DNA of 64,000 nucleotides from Amycolatopsis sp. GM8 (GTDB lineage Bacteria > Actinomycetota > Actinomycetes > Mycobacteriales > Pseudonocardiaceae): the NCBI RefSeq assembly GCF_021653975.1, contig NZ_JAJKFK010000004.1:370936-434935 (forward strand). Reading direction: 5' to 3'. The notes below the pieces were generated by a model. It had not been told where the DNA came from. It saw nothing but the letters and a program-made list of their open reading frames with translations, and ran no database searches. Positions 8,185 through 16,314 of this stretch are shown here, piece by piece (positions within the stretch are counted from its first letter, which is position 1; every line of letters begins with the position of its first letter). Both the position numbers and the translations under genes were made by a program.

Positions 8185-9111
8185 ATGGGGCAGCTGCGCG
8201 AAATCGTCGACGGTGTGTATGCCTGGGTGCAGCCGGACGGCACGTGGTGGGTGAACAACGCGGGCGCGATCGCGGGCCCCGGCGGTACGGTCCTCGTCGA
8301 CACGTGCGCCACGGCCGAGCGCACCCGCCGGTTCCTCGGCGCGGTCGCGGACGCCACCGGGGACGACACGCCGCGCTGGGCGGTCAACACGCATCAGCAC
8401 GGCGATCACACCTACGGCAACAGCCTGTTGCCGGACTCGACGGTGCTGATCGGGCACGAGGCGATGCGCGCCGGGCTCGCGGCCGACCCGATCATCCTCG
8501 GCTGCCCGCCGTTCTGGTCACCGGTGCCGGATTGGGGTGCGGTGACCCGCCGCGTGCCCGACACCGTGCTGCGGTCGGAGCTGACGCTCTACAGCGGCGA
8601 GCGGCGGGTCGAGTTGCGCCACCCCGGCTACCCGGCGCACACCACCGGCGACGTCGTGGTGTGGCTGCCCGCGGAGCGGGTGCTGTTCAGCGGCGACCTG
8701 ATCTTCAACGGCCTCACCCCGATGATGGGCATGGGCTCGATCGACGGCGGGCTGCGGTCGCTGGAGTGGCTGGCCTCGTTCGGCGCCGAGCACATCGTGC
8801 CCGGGCACGGCCCGCTGCTGACCGGGGCCGAACTGCCGGGCGTACTCGAGCGGCTGGAGCGGTACTACCGGTTCGTGCGGGAGACCGTCGCGGACGGTCG
8901 CTCCCGTGGGCTGACCCCGCTCGAAGCCGCGCAGGACCGCGACCTCGGCGAGTTCGCGGACTGGCCCGACAGGGAGCGGCTCGTGCTCAACATCCACCGC
9001 GAGTACGCCCTCGCCGACGGCACGGACGGCAACCTCCTCGAAGCGTTCACCGACGCCGTCACCTGGAACCACGGGCCGCTCGCCACATCGGTCAACGAAC
9101 CAGCGAGCTGA
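8185..9111 (+). CDS. MBL-fold metallo-hydrolase
   Basis: Metallo-beta-lactamase-fold enzyme of about 308 residues. The zinc-binding THQHGDHT motif (HxHxDH) is present near residue 72, with later ligands in YPAHTTGD, FSGDLIFNG and VPGHGPLL. These residues suggest a dinuclear hydrolase, of the cyclase/hydrolase-like group rather than a true beta-lactamase, since there is no signal peptide. The ATG at 8185 is 8 nt after TATTCT (8171-8176), located in the last codons of the MFS gene 4 bp upstream, so it may have its own leaderless promoter in addition to readthrough. The 3' end overlaps the convergent CYTH/CHAD gene by 20 bp. Confidence 0.88.
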   Translation: MGQLREIVDGVYAWVQPDGTWWVNNAGAIAGPGGTVLVDTCATAERTRRFLGAVADATGDDTPRWAVNTHQHGDHTYGNSLLPDSTVLIGHEAMRAGLAADPIILGCPPFWSPVPDWGAVTRRVPDTVLRSELTLYSGERRVELRHPGYPAHTTGDVVVWLPAERVLFSGDLIFNGLTPMMGMGSIDGGLRSLEWLASFGAEHIVPGHGPLLTGAELPGVLERLERYYRFVRETVADGRSRGLTPLEAAQDRDLGEFADWPDRERLVLNIHREYALADGTDGNLLEAFTDAVTWNHGPLATSVNEPAS

Positions 9112-10612
9112 ACCGGCCGGCCCGCGCGACGAACGTCTTCACGGCGGCCGTCAGGTCGTGGCGCGCCTCGGCCTCGTGGCGGATGAACCCGGCGAGCAGT
9201 TCACCCATCGCCAGCAGGGTCGCCGCGGGAGGCGGGCCCGCGTCGAGCATCTCCTGCGCGTACACCCGCAACGTTTGGCTCTGCACCTCACCGTCCTGGA
9301 AGGCGCCGAGGACATCCTGCAGCCGCTTGAGATCCTTCAGCACACTCCGGTACACCGCCGGATCGCACACCGGCCGGAACACCTCCAGCGCGTAGCGCAA
9401 TTCCTTGCAGCGCTTGCGCAGATCGTGCACCTGCTCGGCGGGCGACTCGGGGGTGAGGGCCTTCGCCCGGCTCTTCACGTGTTTGGCCAGGCGCCGCAAC
9501 CGATCCGTGGCCAGCTCGCCGACCGTGGTCTTCGCCCGGCCGGACTCGGCCACCGTGGTCAGCGTCGCGCGCCAGCCGTCCATCAGCTTGACGAACCGCT
9601 GCGCGCGCAGGCCTCGGGCGAGCGTCTTGTGTGCCGTGTCCTGGTGCCGCCGCAGGTGTGCCTCGAACGGGGCGAGGTCTTCGGGTTCGCCGACGGTCAG
9701 GGTGCGCGCGAGGGCGTCGAACTCGAGCAGGTACACGTCGAGGTCGCGGCTCGGCGTCGTGAGGTCGCCCAGCTCCTTGAACCTGGGCTTGTACCGCGTG
9801 GCGAGCTCGTCGGGCAGCACGTCGCCCGCGATCTTCAGCAGGGACCTGGTGCGCCGCACCGCCACCCGTAGCTCGTGCAGGTACTCGGGGTCGATGTCGT
9901 CCACGGTGCCGTCGACGTTCGCGGTGATCGCATCGGCGAACCCCAGCAGCGCGGTCGCCACCGCCGTGTCGGCCGGCATGCCCGGCGTGATCTCGAACCC
10001 GGGCTTCTCCTCCGGCAGCTCGCAGGCCCGCAGCAGATCGTCGTACTCGGTGCTGCCGGCGCGCTCGAACTCGCCGGTCCCCAGCAGGATGCGGACGACC
10101 TCCTTGCCGTCGCGGCGGCGCCCGGCCGCGGGACGGACCGTCACGCGCGCCAGGGGCCCGGTCCGGACGGGATGGACAGCGGTCGCCTCGGCCCATTCGA
10201 TCCGGCCGGCCTCCTCGCCCTCGGCGTCGCTCAGCACGATCTCGCGGAACATGGTGCGGCTGCGGACTTTCGGGGCGATCGCACGGACCCACATCGCGTC
10301 CGCGACGGCGTCCCGCACCGCGCCTTCGGGCAGCGCCTCGACCCGCGCGGGCCAGGCCGGTGGTTCGGTGAGCTTCACCGAGTGCGGCGCCAGCACGAGC
10401 GAACCGGACCCGGACGCGCCTTCGTGGGTCAGGACCAGGCCGCGGCGGCGCAGCCGCCAGTCCACTGTGTCCAGATAGGACGCGGTGCGCACCCGGCGCG
10501 GGCCGAAGGTGAGCTTGTAGTGCTCGGTGATCGCGGCCAGTGCGCGCTCCAGCTCGGCGGGTTCGCCGCGGGTCGGGCGTCCCCGCCAGCGCAACGTCAA
10601 GTCGGTCGGCAC
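9092..10612 (-). CDS. CYTH-like/CHAD domain protein
   Basis: About 506 residues. The first roughly 210 residues are CYTH-like (RRVRTASYLDTVDWRLRRRGLVL), and the rest is a CHAD domain beginning near YLHELRVAVRRTRSLLKIAG, rich in Arg/Lys and conserved histidines (HDLRKRCKELRYALEVF). CHAD domains bind polyphosphate and CYTH domains hydrolyse triphosphates, so a role in polyphosphate metabolism is inferred. The N-terminus reads DLTLRWRG, without the ExExK signature that ligates metal and phosphate, so catalysis is doubtful. GTG start at 10612 with GGGAG 9 nt upstream. Confidence 0.85.
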   Translation of the reverse strand: MPTDLTLRWRGRPTRGEPAELERALAAITEHYKLTFGPRRVRTASYLDTVDWRLRRRGLVLTHEGASGSGSLVLAPHSVKLTEPPAWPARVEALPEGAVRDAVADAMWVRAIAPKVRSRTMFREIVLSDAEGEEAGRIEWAEATAVHPVRTGPLARVTVRPAAGRRRDGKEVVRILLGTGEFERAGSTEYDDLLRACELPEEKPGFEITPGMPADTAVATALLGFADAITANVDGTVDDIDPEYLHELRVAVRRTRSLLKIAGDVLPDELATRYKPRFKELGDLTTPSRDLDVYLLEFDALARTLTVGEPEDLAPFEAHLRRHQDTAHKTLARGLRAQRFVKLMDGWRATLTTVAESGRAKTTVGELATDRLRRLAKHVKSRAKALTPESPAEQVHDLRKRCKELRYALEVFRPVCDPAVYRSVLKDLKRLQDVLGAFQDGEVQSQTLRVYAQEMLDAGPPPAATLLAMGELLAGFIRHEAEARHDLTAAVKTFVARAGRFSSLVR

Positions 10613-10781
10613 AGCAGCGTTCTCCCGGATCGGCGACAGAATAGATCAGTATAATCAAACCGAAACCATCTGTTCACCTCCGATTCGCCTAGTGAACCGC
10701 GACACATCGCGGCATGGCGTAACGGCGGGCGGACGGCGGCGACTACCGGGGTGCGTTGTTCGCTCACCGAGGGGGTTGGCC
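10613..10781. promoter_or_regulatory. Divergent promoter region with consensus -10 and hairpin
   Basis: The 169-bp gap between the CYTH/CHAD gene and the SNase-like gene is locally AT-rich. It contains a perfect TATAAT on the plus strand (10650-10655), TATTCT on the minus strand nearby, and a short hairpin CCGCGA-caca-TCGCGG (10697-10712). I see no RNA gene in it. The plus-strand hexamer would give a leader of about 120 nt for the downstream gene. Confidence 0.45.
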
Positions 10782-11648
10782 ATGCCGTTGACGCTCATCA
10801 AAGGTTCCTACCGGATCGTCGGGGCGTCCCCCGACGGCGACTCGGTCCGCTTCTATCCCGACGACCCGGAGGCGTTCAGCAAGGCGCACCTGCGCGTCCG
10901 GCTCAACTCGCGCGGCGGGGTGCAGCTGCGGCTCGACGGCATCGACGCGCTGGAGACCCACTACCAGGCGCAGAACAAGGGCGGCCAGTGGCGCCAGCCC
11001 GTAGGCCCGGACGCGGCCGCGAGCCTGTTGTCCCACTTGGGTTTCCGCACCGTCGAGCGGGACGGGGACGGCACCGTGACGGCGGCGACACCGGAGCAGG
11101 TGCCCGGGCACATCATGACCCGCTTCGCCGACAAGTACGGGCGCGCGGTGGCGTTCGCGTTCCCCGGGCAGCGGTCCGGGCGGACCGCGGACGGCGGTGA
11201 CGTGCACCTGGACGTGCGCGGCATGCGCGCCTCGGCCAACTACTCGCTGCTCGAAGCGGGCCTGGTGTACCCGACGTTCTACTCGCTGCTCTACATCGAC
11301 CTGCGGAACGCGATGTCGAAGGCGGCGGTCGCGGCGCGCGAGGCCGGCAAGGGACTGTGGGCCCAGGACTCCACAGTGGACGGATTCAAGCTCTCCTCAC
11401 GCAAGCAGCTGCGCGAGGACCTCGTCATCCTGCCGAAGCTGTTCCGCCGCCTGGTCGACTACCTGGGCCTGGACGAGACCGGGGGCGTCTCGCTGGCCGG
11501 CTTCGCCAACTACCTCGACACCCGCGACGACCGGCTCGTCGTCGTGTCCACCGGGCAGACGACCGAGTTCGCGACGCTGGTGAAGGTGCGCCGCCAGACG
11601 ATCCAGCTGACCGTCCCGCCGGAGGACATCGTCTTCGCGGAGGGCTGA
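10782..11648 (+). CDS. SNase/thermonuclease-like protein with extra C-terminal domain
   Basis: About 288 residues. The N-terminal two thirds resemble a staphylococcal nuclease (OB-fold) domain: PDGDSVRFY, then LRLDGIDALETHY (family consensus RLxGIDxPE) and DKYGRAVAFAF (family RYGRxLA). The middle has large insertions, and about 90 residues at the C-terminus (from SSRKQLREDLVIL) match nothing I know. No signal peptide, so it would be intracellular. The ATG at 10782 has GAGGGGG upstream; longer in-frame starts lie in the promoter region. Substitution of Pro by Leu in the GIDAPE motif makes nuclease activity uncertain. Confidence 0.75.
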   Translation: MPLTLIKGSYRIVGASPDGDSVRFYPDDPEAFSKAHLRVRLNSRGGVQLRLDGIDALETHYQAQNKGGQWRQPVGPDAAASLLSHLGFRTVERDGDGTVTAATPEQVPGHIMTRFADKYGRAVAFAFPGQRSGRTADGGDVHLDVRGMRASANYSLLEAGLVYPTFYSLLYIDLRNAMSKAAVAAREAGKGLWAQDSTVDGFKLSSRKQLREDLVILPKLFRRLVDYLGLDETGGVSLAGFANYLDTRDDRLVVVSTGQTTEFATLVKVRRQTIQLTVPPEDIVFAEG

Positions 11649-11649
11649 G

Positions 11650-12798
11650 TCAGCACGCGTGCTTGGCGGTCAGGATCCGGTGCAGCGCCTCGTCGACGCG
11701 TGCCGCGGGCAGCTCACCGGAGGCCAGTGCGGCCTCCAGCCGGTCGAGCACCGCGTCGACGCTTCCTCCGGACGACCACAGCGCTTGGTCGGCTCCGGCG
11801 AGCAGCGCGTGCAGCACGGCGTCGGGCAGCCGGTAGGTGCCGGTGATCGCCTTCATCGCGCCGAGGTCGTCGGTCAGCACCGGGCCGGTGAACCGGTAGT
11901 CGGCCCGCAACAGCCGGTACGCCGCGGGGGAGAGCGACGCGGGCTGCCCGTCGGTGAGGCCGGGCACGGTGAGGTGCCCGACCATGACCGCACCGCCGGC
12001 GAAGCCCCCGACTGCTAGATAGGGCACGAGATCGTTGGTACGCAAGGAACTCAGCGGTGGTGTGGTGACCGCGCCCGCGTGTGAGTCGCCCTCGGCGTGG
12101 CCGTGGCCGGGGAAGTGCTTGAACACCGGGGTGACCCCGGCGTCGCGCAGTCCGGTGGCGAAGGCGAGGCCGTAGTCGCGTGCCTTCGCCGGGTCACTGG
12201 AGAACGAGCGGTCGCCGATCGGGCCGTTGTCGGGCTGCGAGCTGACGTCGACGCTGGGCGCGAAATCCATCGTGACGCCGCGGGCCCGCAGTTGCTGGCC
12301 GCGTTTCTGCCCGAGCACCCGCACCTGGTCGACGGTCATCGTCCGGGCCATCACGCGCGCGCTCGGCATCTCCCCGTCGAGCTGGTCGATCCGCTGCACG
12401 CGGCCGCCCTCCTCGTCGACGGCGACCGCGACACCCCAGCGGGCGGCCTGCTGGACCGGCGCCAACGCGTTGTCGCGCAACAGGTTCGTCGGGTTGCCGC
12501 CGATGAAGATGCCGCCGACCTGTTCGGTGCGCACGAGTGTCTGGGCGGCCGCGGGATCGCTCGGGTTCACCCCGACGAACAGCAGCTGCGCCAGTCGCTG
12601 ACGGGTGTTCAGCCGCGCGATCACGGAGGCGCACGCGTCGGCGGCCGGCGTCGCGGTACTGGGCGGTGGCTCGGTACTGGCGGCACTGGAGCGGGCGGTG
12701 CTCGACGGTGCCGGTGGCGTACTCGCCGGTTGCGGCGTGCTCGCGCACCCGGCGAGCAGGGCGGCGCACGCGACGGCGGTGACGATCCGGGACTTCAT
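11650..12798 (-). CDS. nagZ: Lipoprotein beta-N-acetylhexosaminidase, GH3 (NagZ/LpqI-like)
   Basis: About 382 residues. A lipoprotein signal peptide with lipobox LLAGC (cysteine near 18) is followed by a Ser/Thr/Pro/Ala linker and a GH3 catalytic domain. The NagZ-type KHFPGHGHAEGDSH segment carries the catalytic Asp-His dyad, and LTDDLGAM contains the likely nucleophile Asp. NagZ removes GlcNAc from muropeptides during peptidoglycan turnover; mycobacterial LpqI is the lipoprotein counterpart. The ATG at 12798 follows CAGGAG. Its stop is 1 nt from the convergent SNase-like gene stop. Lnt, encoded in this window, could acylate it. Confidence 0.9.
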   Translation of the reverse strand: MKSRIVTAVACAALLAGCASTPQPASTPPAPSSTARSSAASTEPPPSTATPAADACASVIARLNTRQRLAQLLFVGVNPSDPAAAQTLVRTEQVGGIFIGGNPTNLLRDNALAPVQQAARWGVAVAVDEEGGRVQRIDQLDGEMPSARVMARTMTVDQVRVLGQKRGQQLRARGVTMDFAPSVDVSSQPDNGPIGDRSFSSDPAKARDYGLAFATGLRDAGVTPVFKHFPGHGHAEGDSHAGAVTTPPLSSLRTNDLVPYLAVGGFAGGAVMVGHLTVPGLTDGQPASLSPAAYRLLRADYRFTGPVLTDDLGAMKAITGTYRLPDAVLHALLAGADQALWSSGGSVDAVLDRLEAALASGELPAARVDEALHRILTAKHAC

Positions 12799-12909
12799 GG
12801 GCTCCTGACGTCGTGGCGGTGGCGCTCAGAGGGTAACCGCTCACTTTTCGCCCCGGAAACGCCGAGGTGTCCCGCCGGCGACGGGCGGTGAGACAGCTAG
12901 TCTTCGGGC

Positions 12910-14052
12910 ATGTCACGCCGACCGCTACCGACCCCGCCCCTGGACCCCACGATCCTGCGCACCCGGCTGGACCGGGCGCGAAAGGCGGCCGCCGGCGCCG
13001 GGACCGACGCGCTGCTCATCGCCCCGGGTTCGGATCTGCGCTACCTGCTCGGCGAGGCGGGCGGCTCGTTCGAGCGGCTGACCACCCTGGTGCTGCCGGC
13101 CGACGGGGTGCCCGCCCTGGTCGTGCCGAAGCTCGAAGCCCCCGGCTACGCGCACGTGCCGACGGTGGAGCTGGGCGTGGAGCTCATCACCTGGGTCGAC
13201 GGCGAGGATCCCTACCGCATGGTCGCCGGCAGGCTCGGCCGCGCCGGGCGGGTCGCGGTCAGCGACACCACGATGGCGCTGCACGTGCTCGCGTTCCGGG
13301 ACGCGTTCGGCGACGCCGAGCAGACCCTGGCCGGGCCCATCGTGCGGGAACTGCGGATGCGCAAGGACACCGCGGAGGTCGACGCCCTGCGCCGCGCCGG
13401 TGCCGCCATCGACCGGGTGCACGCCCGGGTGGCCGAGTGGCTCCGGCCCGGCCGGACGGAAGCCGAGGTCGGCGCGGACATCGCGGCGGCGATCGTGGCG
13501 GAGGGGCACGCGGTGGCCGAGTTCGTCATCGTCGGCTCCGGCCCCAACGGCGCCAGCCCGCACCACGACGTGTCCGACCGGGTCATCGAGCCCGGCGACG
13601 TGGTCGTGGTCGACATCGGCGGCCCGATCCCGGAGGGCTACAACTCCGACTCCACCCGCACCTACGCCGTCGGCGAACCGCGGGACGCGGACGTGACCGG
13701 AACGTACGCGGTGCTGCGGGACGCGCAGCACGCGGCGGTCGAGGCGGTGCGCCCGGGCGTCGCGGCGGAGGCGATCGACGCGGCCGCCCGCGAGGTGATC
13801 GCCGGCGCGGGTTTCGGCGAGTTCTTCATCCACCGCACGGGTCACGGCATCGGGCTGGACGTGCACGAGGAGCCCTACATCGTCGGCGGCAACACGCTGA
13901 CGCTGGAGCCGGGGATGGCGTTCAGCGTCGAGCCGGGCATCTACCAGCCGGGACGGTGGGGCGCGCGGATCGAGGACATCGTCGTGGTCACCGAGGACGG
14001 GGTCGAGGCGCTCAACAACCGGCCGCACGAGCTCGTCGTGCTCGACGCATGA
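12910..14052 (+). CDS. M24 family Xaa-Pro peptidase
   Basis: Creatinase/aminopeptidase P-like protein of about 380 residues. An N-terminal creatinase domain (about 1-150) precedes the pita-bread catalytic domain. The five dimetal ligands are visible: VVDIGG and NSDSTRTY (two Asp), HRTGHGIGL (His), VEPGIY (Glu) and ARIEDIVVV (Glu). It likely cleaves Xaa-Pro dipeptides (prolidase) in the cytoplasm. The ATG at 12910 is 6 nt after TAGTCT (12898-12903), predicting leaderless expression. The next gene, an AsnC regulator, starts in its stop codon (ATGA), consistent with amino-acid-responsive control. Confidence 0.92.
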   Translation: MSRRPLPTPPLDPTILRTRLDRARKAAAGAGTDALLIAPGSDLRYLLGEAGGSFERLTTLVLPADGVPALVVPKLEAPGYAHVPTVELGVELITWVDGEDPYRMVAGRLGRAGRVAVSDTTMALHVLAFRDAFGDAEQTLAGPIVRELRMRKDTAEVDALRRAGAAIDRVHARVAEWLRPGRTEAEVGADIAAAIVAEGHAVAEFVIVGSGPNGASPHHDVSDRVIEPGDVVVVDIGGPIPEGYNSDSTRTYAVGEPRDADVTGTYAVLRDAQHAAVEAVRPGVAAEAIDAAAREVIAGAGFGEFFIHRTGHGIGLDVHEEPYIVGGNTLTLEPGMAFSVEPGIYQPGRWGARIEDIVVVTEDGVEALNNRPHELVVLDA

Positions 14053-14516
14053 CCGCCGGCACGGGGCCGCTGGAGCCGCTGGACCAGTCGATCGCTCAAG
14101 AGCTCGCGGCGGACGGGCGATGCAGCTTCACCGACCTGGCCGAGCGGGTCGGGCTGTCGGTTTCCGCCGTGCACCAACGGGTCCGGCGGCTGGAGCAGCG
14201 TGGCGTGATCCGCGGGTACACCGCGCAGCTCGACGGGGAGCTGATCGGGCTGCCGCTGACCGCGCTGATTTCGCTGACCCCGAACGATCCCGCCGCGCCG
14301 GACGACTACCCGCAGCGGCTGGAGCACATCACCGAGATCGAGTCCTGCTATTCGGTGGCCGGCGACGAGTCGTACATCCTGCTGGTCCGGGTCGCCTCGC
14401 CGCGTGCCCTGGAGGACCTGCTGCGGCGGATCCGCGAGTCGGCGAAGGTCTCCACCCGCACGACGGTCGTGCTCTCGACACCGTTCGAGGGCCGCACGCC
14501 GACGCTGTCGTCTTAG
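14049..14516 (+). CDS. Lrp/AsnC family regulator
   Basis: Standard-length AsnC protein, about 155 residues: N-terminal HTH (LDQSIAQELAADGRCSF, then VSAVHQRVRRLEQRGVIRGY) and a C-terminal RAM ligand-binding domain with the conserved SVAGDESYILLVR segment. It starts within the stop codon of the M24 peptidase gene (ATGA overlap) and so is translated with it. It probably senses an amino acid and may regulate this peptidase operon; the direct target is inferred. Confidence 0.92.
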   Translation: MTAGTGPLEPLDQSIAQELAADGRCSFTDLAERVGLSVSAVHQRVRRLEQRGVIRGYTAQLDGELIGLPLTALISLTPNDPAAPDDYPQRLEHITEIESCYSVAGDESYILLVRVASPRALEDLLRRIRESAKVSTRTTVVLSTPFEGRTPTLSS

Positions 14517-14541
14517 TCGTGCCGGGAGTACGATAAAAGGT

Positions 14542-14772
14542 ATGGCAACACGTAAGGTGACACTCTCGCTCGATGTCTCGGCGATCGAGTACGCGGAGCG
14601 GGCCGCGAAGGCGCACGGGCTGTCGTTGTCGTCGTGGCTGTCCAAGGCGGCGCGGCGTGAGGCGGTCCGCACCGGGTACCGGGCGCGTCCGGCCGGTGCG
14701 GTGGAGAGCCTGGCGCTGGCCGACGAGGCCGAGGTCGCCGCGGCACAGAAGGAGCTGCGTGCGGAGGGGTGA
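14542..14772 (+). CDS. Antitoxin, ribbon-helix-helix type
   Basis: About 76 residues. The N-terminus (RKVTLSLDVSAIEYAERAAK) looks like the beta strand and first helix of a ribbon-helix-helix DNA-binding fold, and the C-terminus is an Ala/Glu-rich tail ending AAAQKELRAEG, typical of MazE-like antitoxins that wrap the toxin. TACGAT (14529-14534) sits 7 nt before the ATG, so the mRNA may be leaderless, although AAAAGG is also present. The toxin gene begins 14 nt before this gene ends, with its AAGGAG site inside this coding sequence. Expected role: bind the toxin and repress the operon. Confidence 0.8.
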   Translation: MATRKVTLSLDVSAIEYAERAAKAHGLSLSSWLSKAARREAVRTGYRARPAGAVESLALADEAEVAAAQKELRAEG

Positions 14773-15058
14773 GATCTGGACGTACCACCCGCCGACGCAG
14801 CCCATGCGGGCCCGGACCGTCCTGCTGCTGTCCTCGGACGGGGTGAACGAGTCCGAACGGCCATGGCTGCTGGGCACCGAACTGCTCGAACAGGACCCGC
14901 AGGACATCCTCGGTGTGCCGCTGGACTCCCGGTTCTGGATCTCGACGTTGTACCTGACCCGCCTCTACCGCGGCTGGCTCACCGAACGCGTCGCCGAGAT
15001 CGACCAAACCATCCAGGACGAGATCGACGCCGCCCTCCGCGCCGCCCTCGACCTCTGA
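14759..15058 (+). CDS. PemK/MazF-family toxin
   Basis: About 99 residues starting with VRRGEIWTYHPP, the hallmark first strand of PemK/MazF endoribonucleases, followed by RARTVLLLSSDGVN and the DILGVPL strand. The usual later arginine/threonine region is replaced here by SRFWISTLYLTRLYRGWL. Such toxins cleave mRNA at short sequences. The GTG at 14759 is preceded by AAGGAG with 6-nt spacing inside the antitoxin gene; the 14-nt overlap matches type II toxin-antitoxin architecture. The C-terminal helix (AEIDQTIQDEIDAALRAALDL region) is long and charged. Activity and target site cannot be read from sequence. Confidence 0.78.
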   Translation: MRRGEIWTYHPPTQPMRARTVLLLSSDGVNESERPWLLGTELLEQDPQDILGVPLDSRFWISTLYLTRLYRGWLTERVAEIDQTIQDEIDAALRAALDL

Positions 15059-15063
15059 CCGCC

Positions 15064-15131
15064 GTGTTTGCCCGCTGCGTCGGTGAGTTGGCCGCGCGGG
15101 GCGCAAACTCACTGACCGGACTGGCAAACAC
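15064..15131. repeat. Long imperfect inverted repeat after toxin gene
   Basis: GTGTTTGCC (15064-15072) and GGCAAACAC (15123-15131) are exact inverted 9-mers, with GTGAGTT and AACTCAC forming a second paired block inside. It lies in the gap between the convergent toxin and SGNH hydrolase genes and could act as a terminator or be a dispersed repeat; no T-run is present. Confidence 0.55.
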
Positions 15132-15143
15132 GCGTGCCCGAGC

Positions 15144-15196
15144 GTCGGACTCGCCGTCCCCGGTGTCGGACTCGCTGTCGTGAGTGTCGGACTCGC
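15144..15196. repeat. Three direct repeats with 21-bp period
   Basis: GTCGGACTCGC occurs at 15144-15154, 15165-15175 and 15186-15196, each start exactly 21 bp from the last, with partly conserved spacers. The array abuts the stop of the SGNH hydrolase gene at 15205. Function unknown. Confidence 0.75.
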
Positions 15197-15204
15197 CGGT
15201 GGGG

Positions 15205-16278
15205 CTAGCCGCTGACGGTGGCGGCGGCGTGCAGGTTGCCGTCGGGGCCGGCCAGGCAGGCGGCGGACGGCAGCGCGGTCGCGAGGAACTCGGTGAGGCA
15301 GCGGCCGATCTCGGCGTGCCCGTTCGCGTTGGGGTGGAAGGATTCCTGCAGTGCGTGGGTCGCCCGGTCGGCGTCGGTGAGGTCGTTGAGCTGCAGCGTG
15401 AGCCGGCTGAACCACTCCCGGCTCGGATCCGGCCCGCCGCTGCACGCCTCGTGCCCGCGGCCGGCGCGGGCAAGGTCCAGGAACCGGGCGCCGGTCTGCG
15501 CGGCGGCGCGCGCGATGCCCTGGGAAAGCGCTGTCACACCCTGGTCGCTCACCCACCGCAGGTCCTCTGTCCGAAATGGACAGCCGTTGAGGTTCTGCAG
15601 ATCCGGCGGGACGTCCGGACCGATCGGTGACGCGTAGGACTGCAGCACCAGCTGATAATCCCCGGGCTCGTAGCCGGCCCGCGCGAGCACCGTCTTGACG
15701 TCGGCGACGGCGGAGGCGACCTTCGGCACCATCGCGTTGATCCGGTCCTGCCAACCGGCGCTGATCGAGGTGCTGCACGGCGCGTTCCCCGACAGGAACC
15801 ACGACTGGAAACACTGCGTCACCAGCGCCGAGAACTGCGGGTCGTCGTTGGCGCCGACCGCGATCACCACGGCCGCGACCCGGTGGTCCTTCACCAGGTT
15901 CGCCAGCTGCTCCGCCTGCGAGAGCTCGGTCCACTGCTTGGCGTCGCCCAGCCCGACCTGCGCCGACTTGGCCCCGGAGCAGGCGAGGTTGACCTTCGCG
16001 GTGATGCCCGGCACGTGGGTCTCGAACACGGCGGCCTCGGGCGAGCGGTGGCACCAGTCGCCGTTGCTGCCGTTGGTATCCGGGGTGTACGCGCCCGCGC
16101 CCTCACCGGAGAGCGTGCTGTCGCCGAGCGTCACGATCGTCAGCGGCCCGACCCCGGGCGGTCCCGGCGGCCGGAGCGGCCCGGGCCGGTTCCCGGGGCC
16201 GGAGAACACGAACACCGCGGCGAGCACCGCGACGAAGAGGATGACACCCCCACCGATCCACCACCGATACCGACGCAT
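15205..16278 (-). CDS. Membrane-anchored or secreted SGNH/GDSL hydrolase
   Basis: About 357 residues. One N-terminal hydrophobic segment (ILFVAVLAAVFVF) and a Pro/Gly linker precede an SGNH hydrolase domain: VTLGDSTLSGEGAGAY (block I nucleophile Ser), the block II Gly in LACSGAKSAQ, VIAVGANDDPQF (block III Asn) and a C-terminal SFHPNANGHAEIGR with the catalytic Asp/His region. It would act as an extracytoplasmic esterase or lipase. The ATG at 16278 is 8 nt after TAAACT on the minus strand (16292-16287); a TTG at 16287 is less likely. Substrate unknown. Confidence 0.85.
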   Translation of the reverse strand: MRRYRWWIGGGVILFVAVLAAVFVFSGPGNRPGPLRPPGPPGVGPLTIVTLGDSTLSGEGAGAYTPDTNGSNGDWCHRSPEAAVFETHVPGITAKVNLACSGAKSAQVGLGDAKQWTELSQAEQLANLVKDHRVAAVVIAVGANDDPQFSALVTQCFQSWFLSGNAPCSTSISAGWQDRINAMVPKVASAVADVKTVLARAGYEPGDYQLVLQSYASPIGPDVPPDLQNLNGCPFRTEDLRWVSDQGVTALSQGIARAAAQTGARFLDLARAGRGHEACSGGPDPSREWFSRLTLQLNDLTDADRATHALQESFHPNANGHAEIGRCLTEFLATALPSAACLAGPDGNLHAAATVSG

Positions 16279-16314
16279 TGCCGCCAAGTTTACGGAGCCG
16301 CCGTGAAGCGGTGA

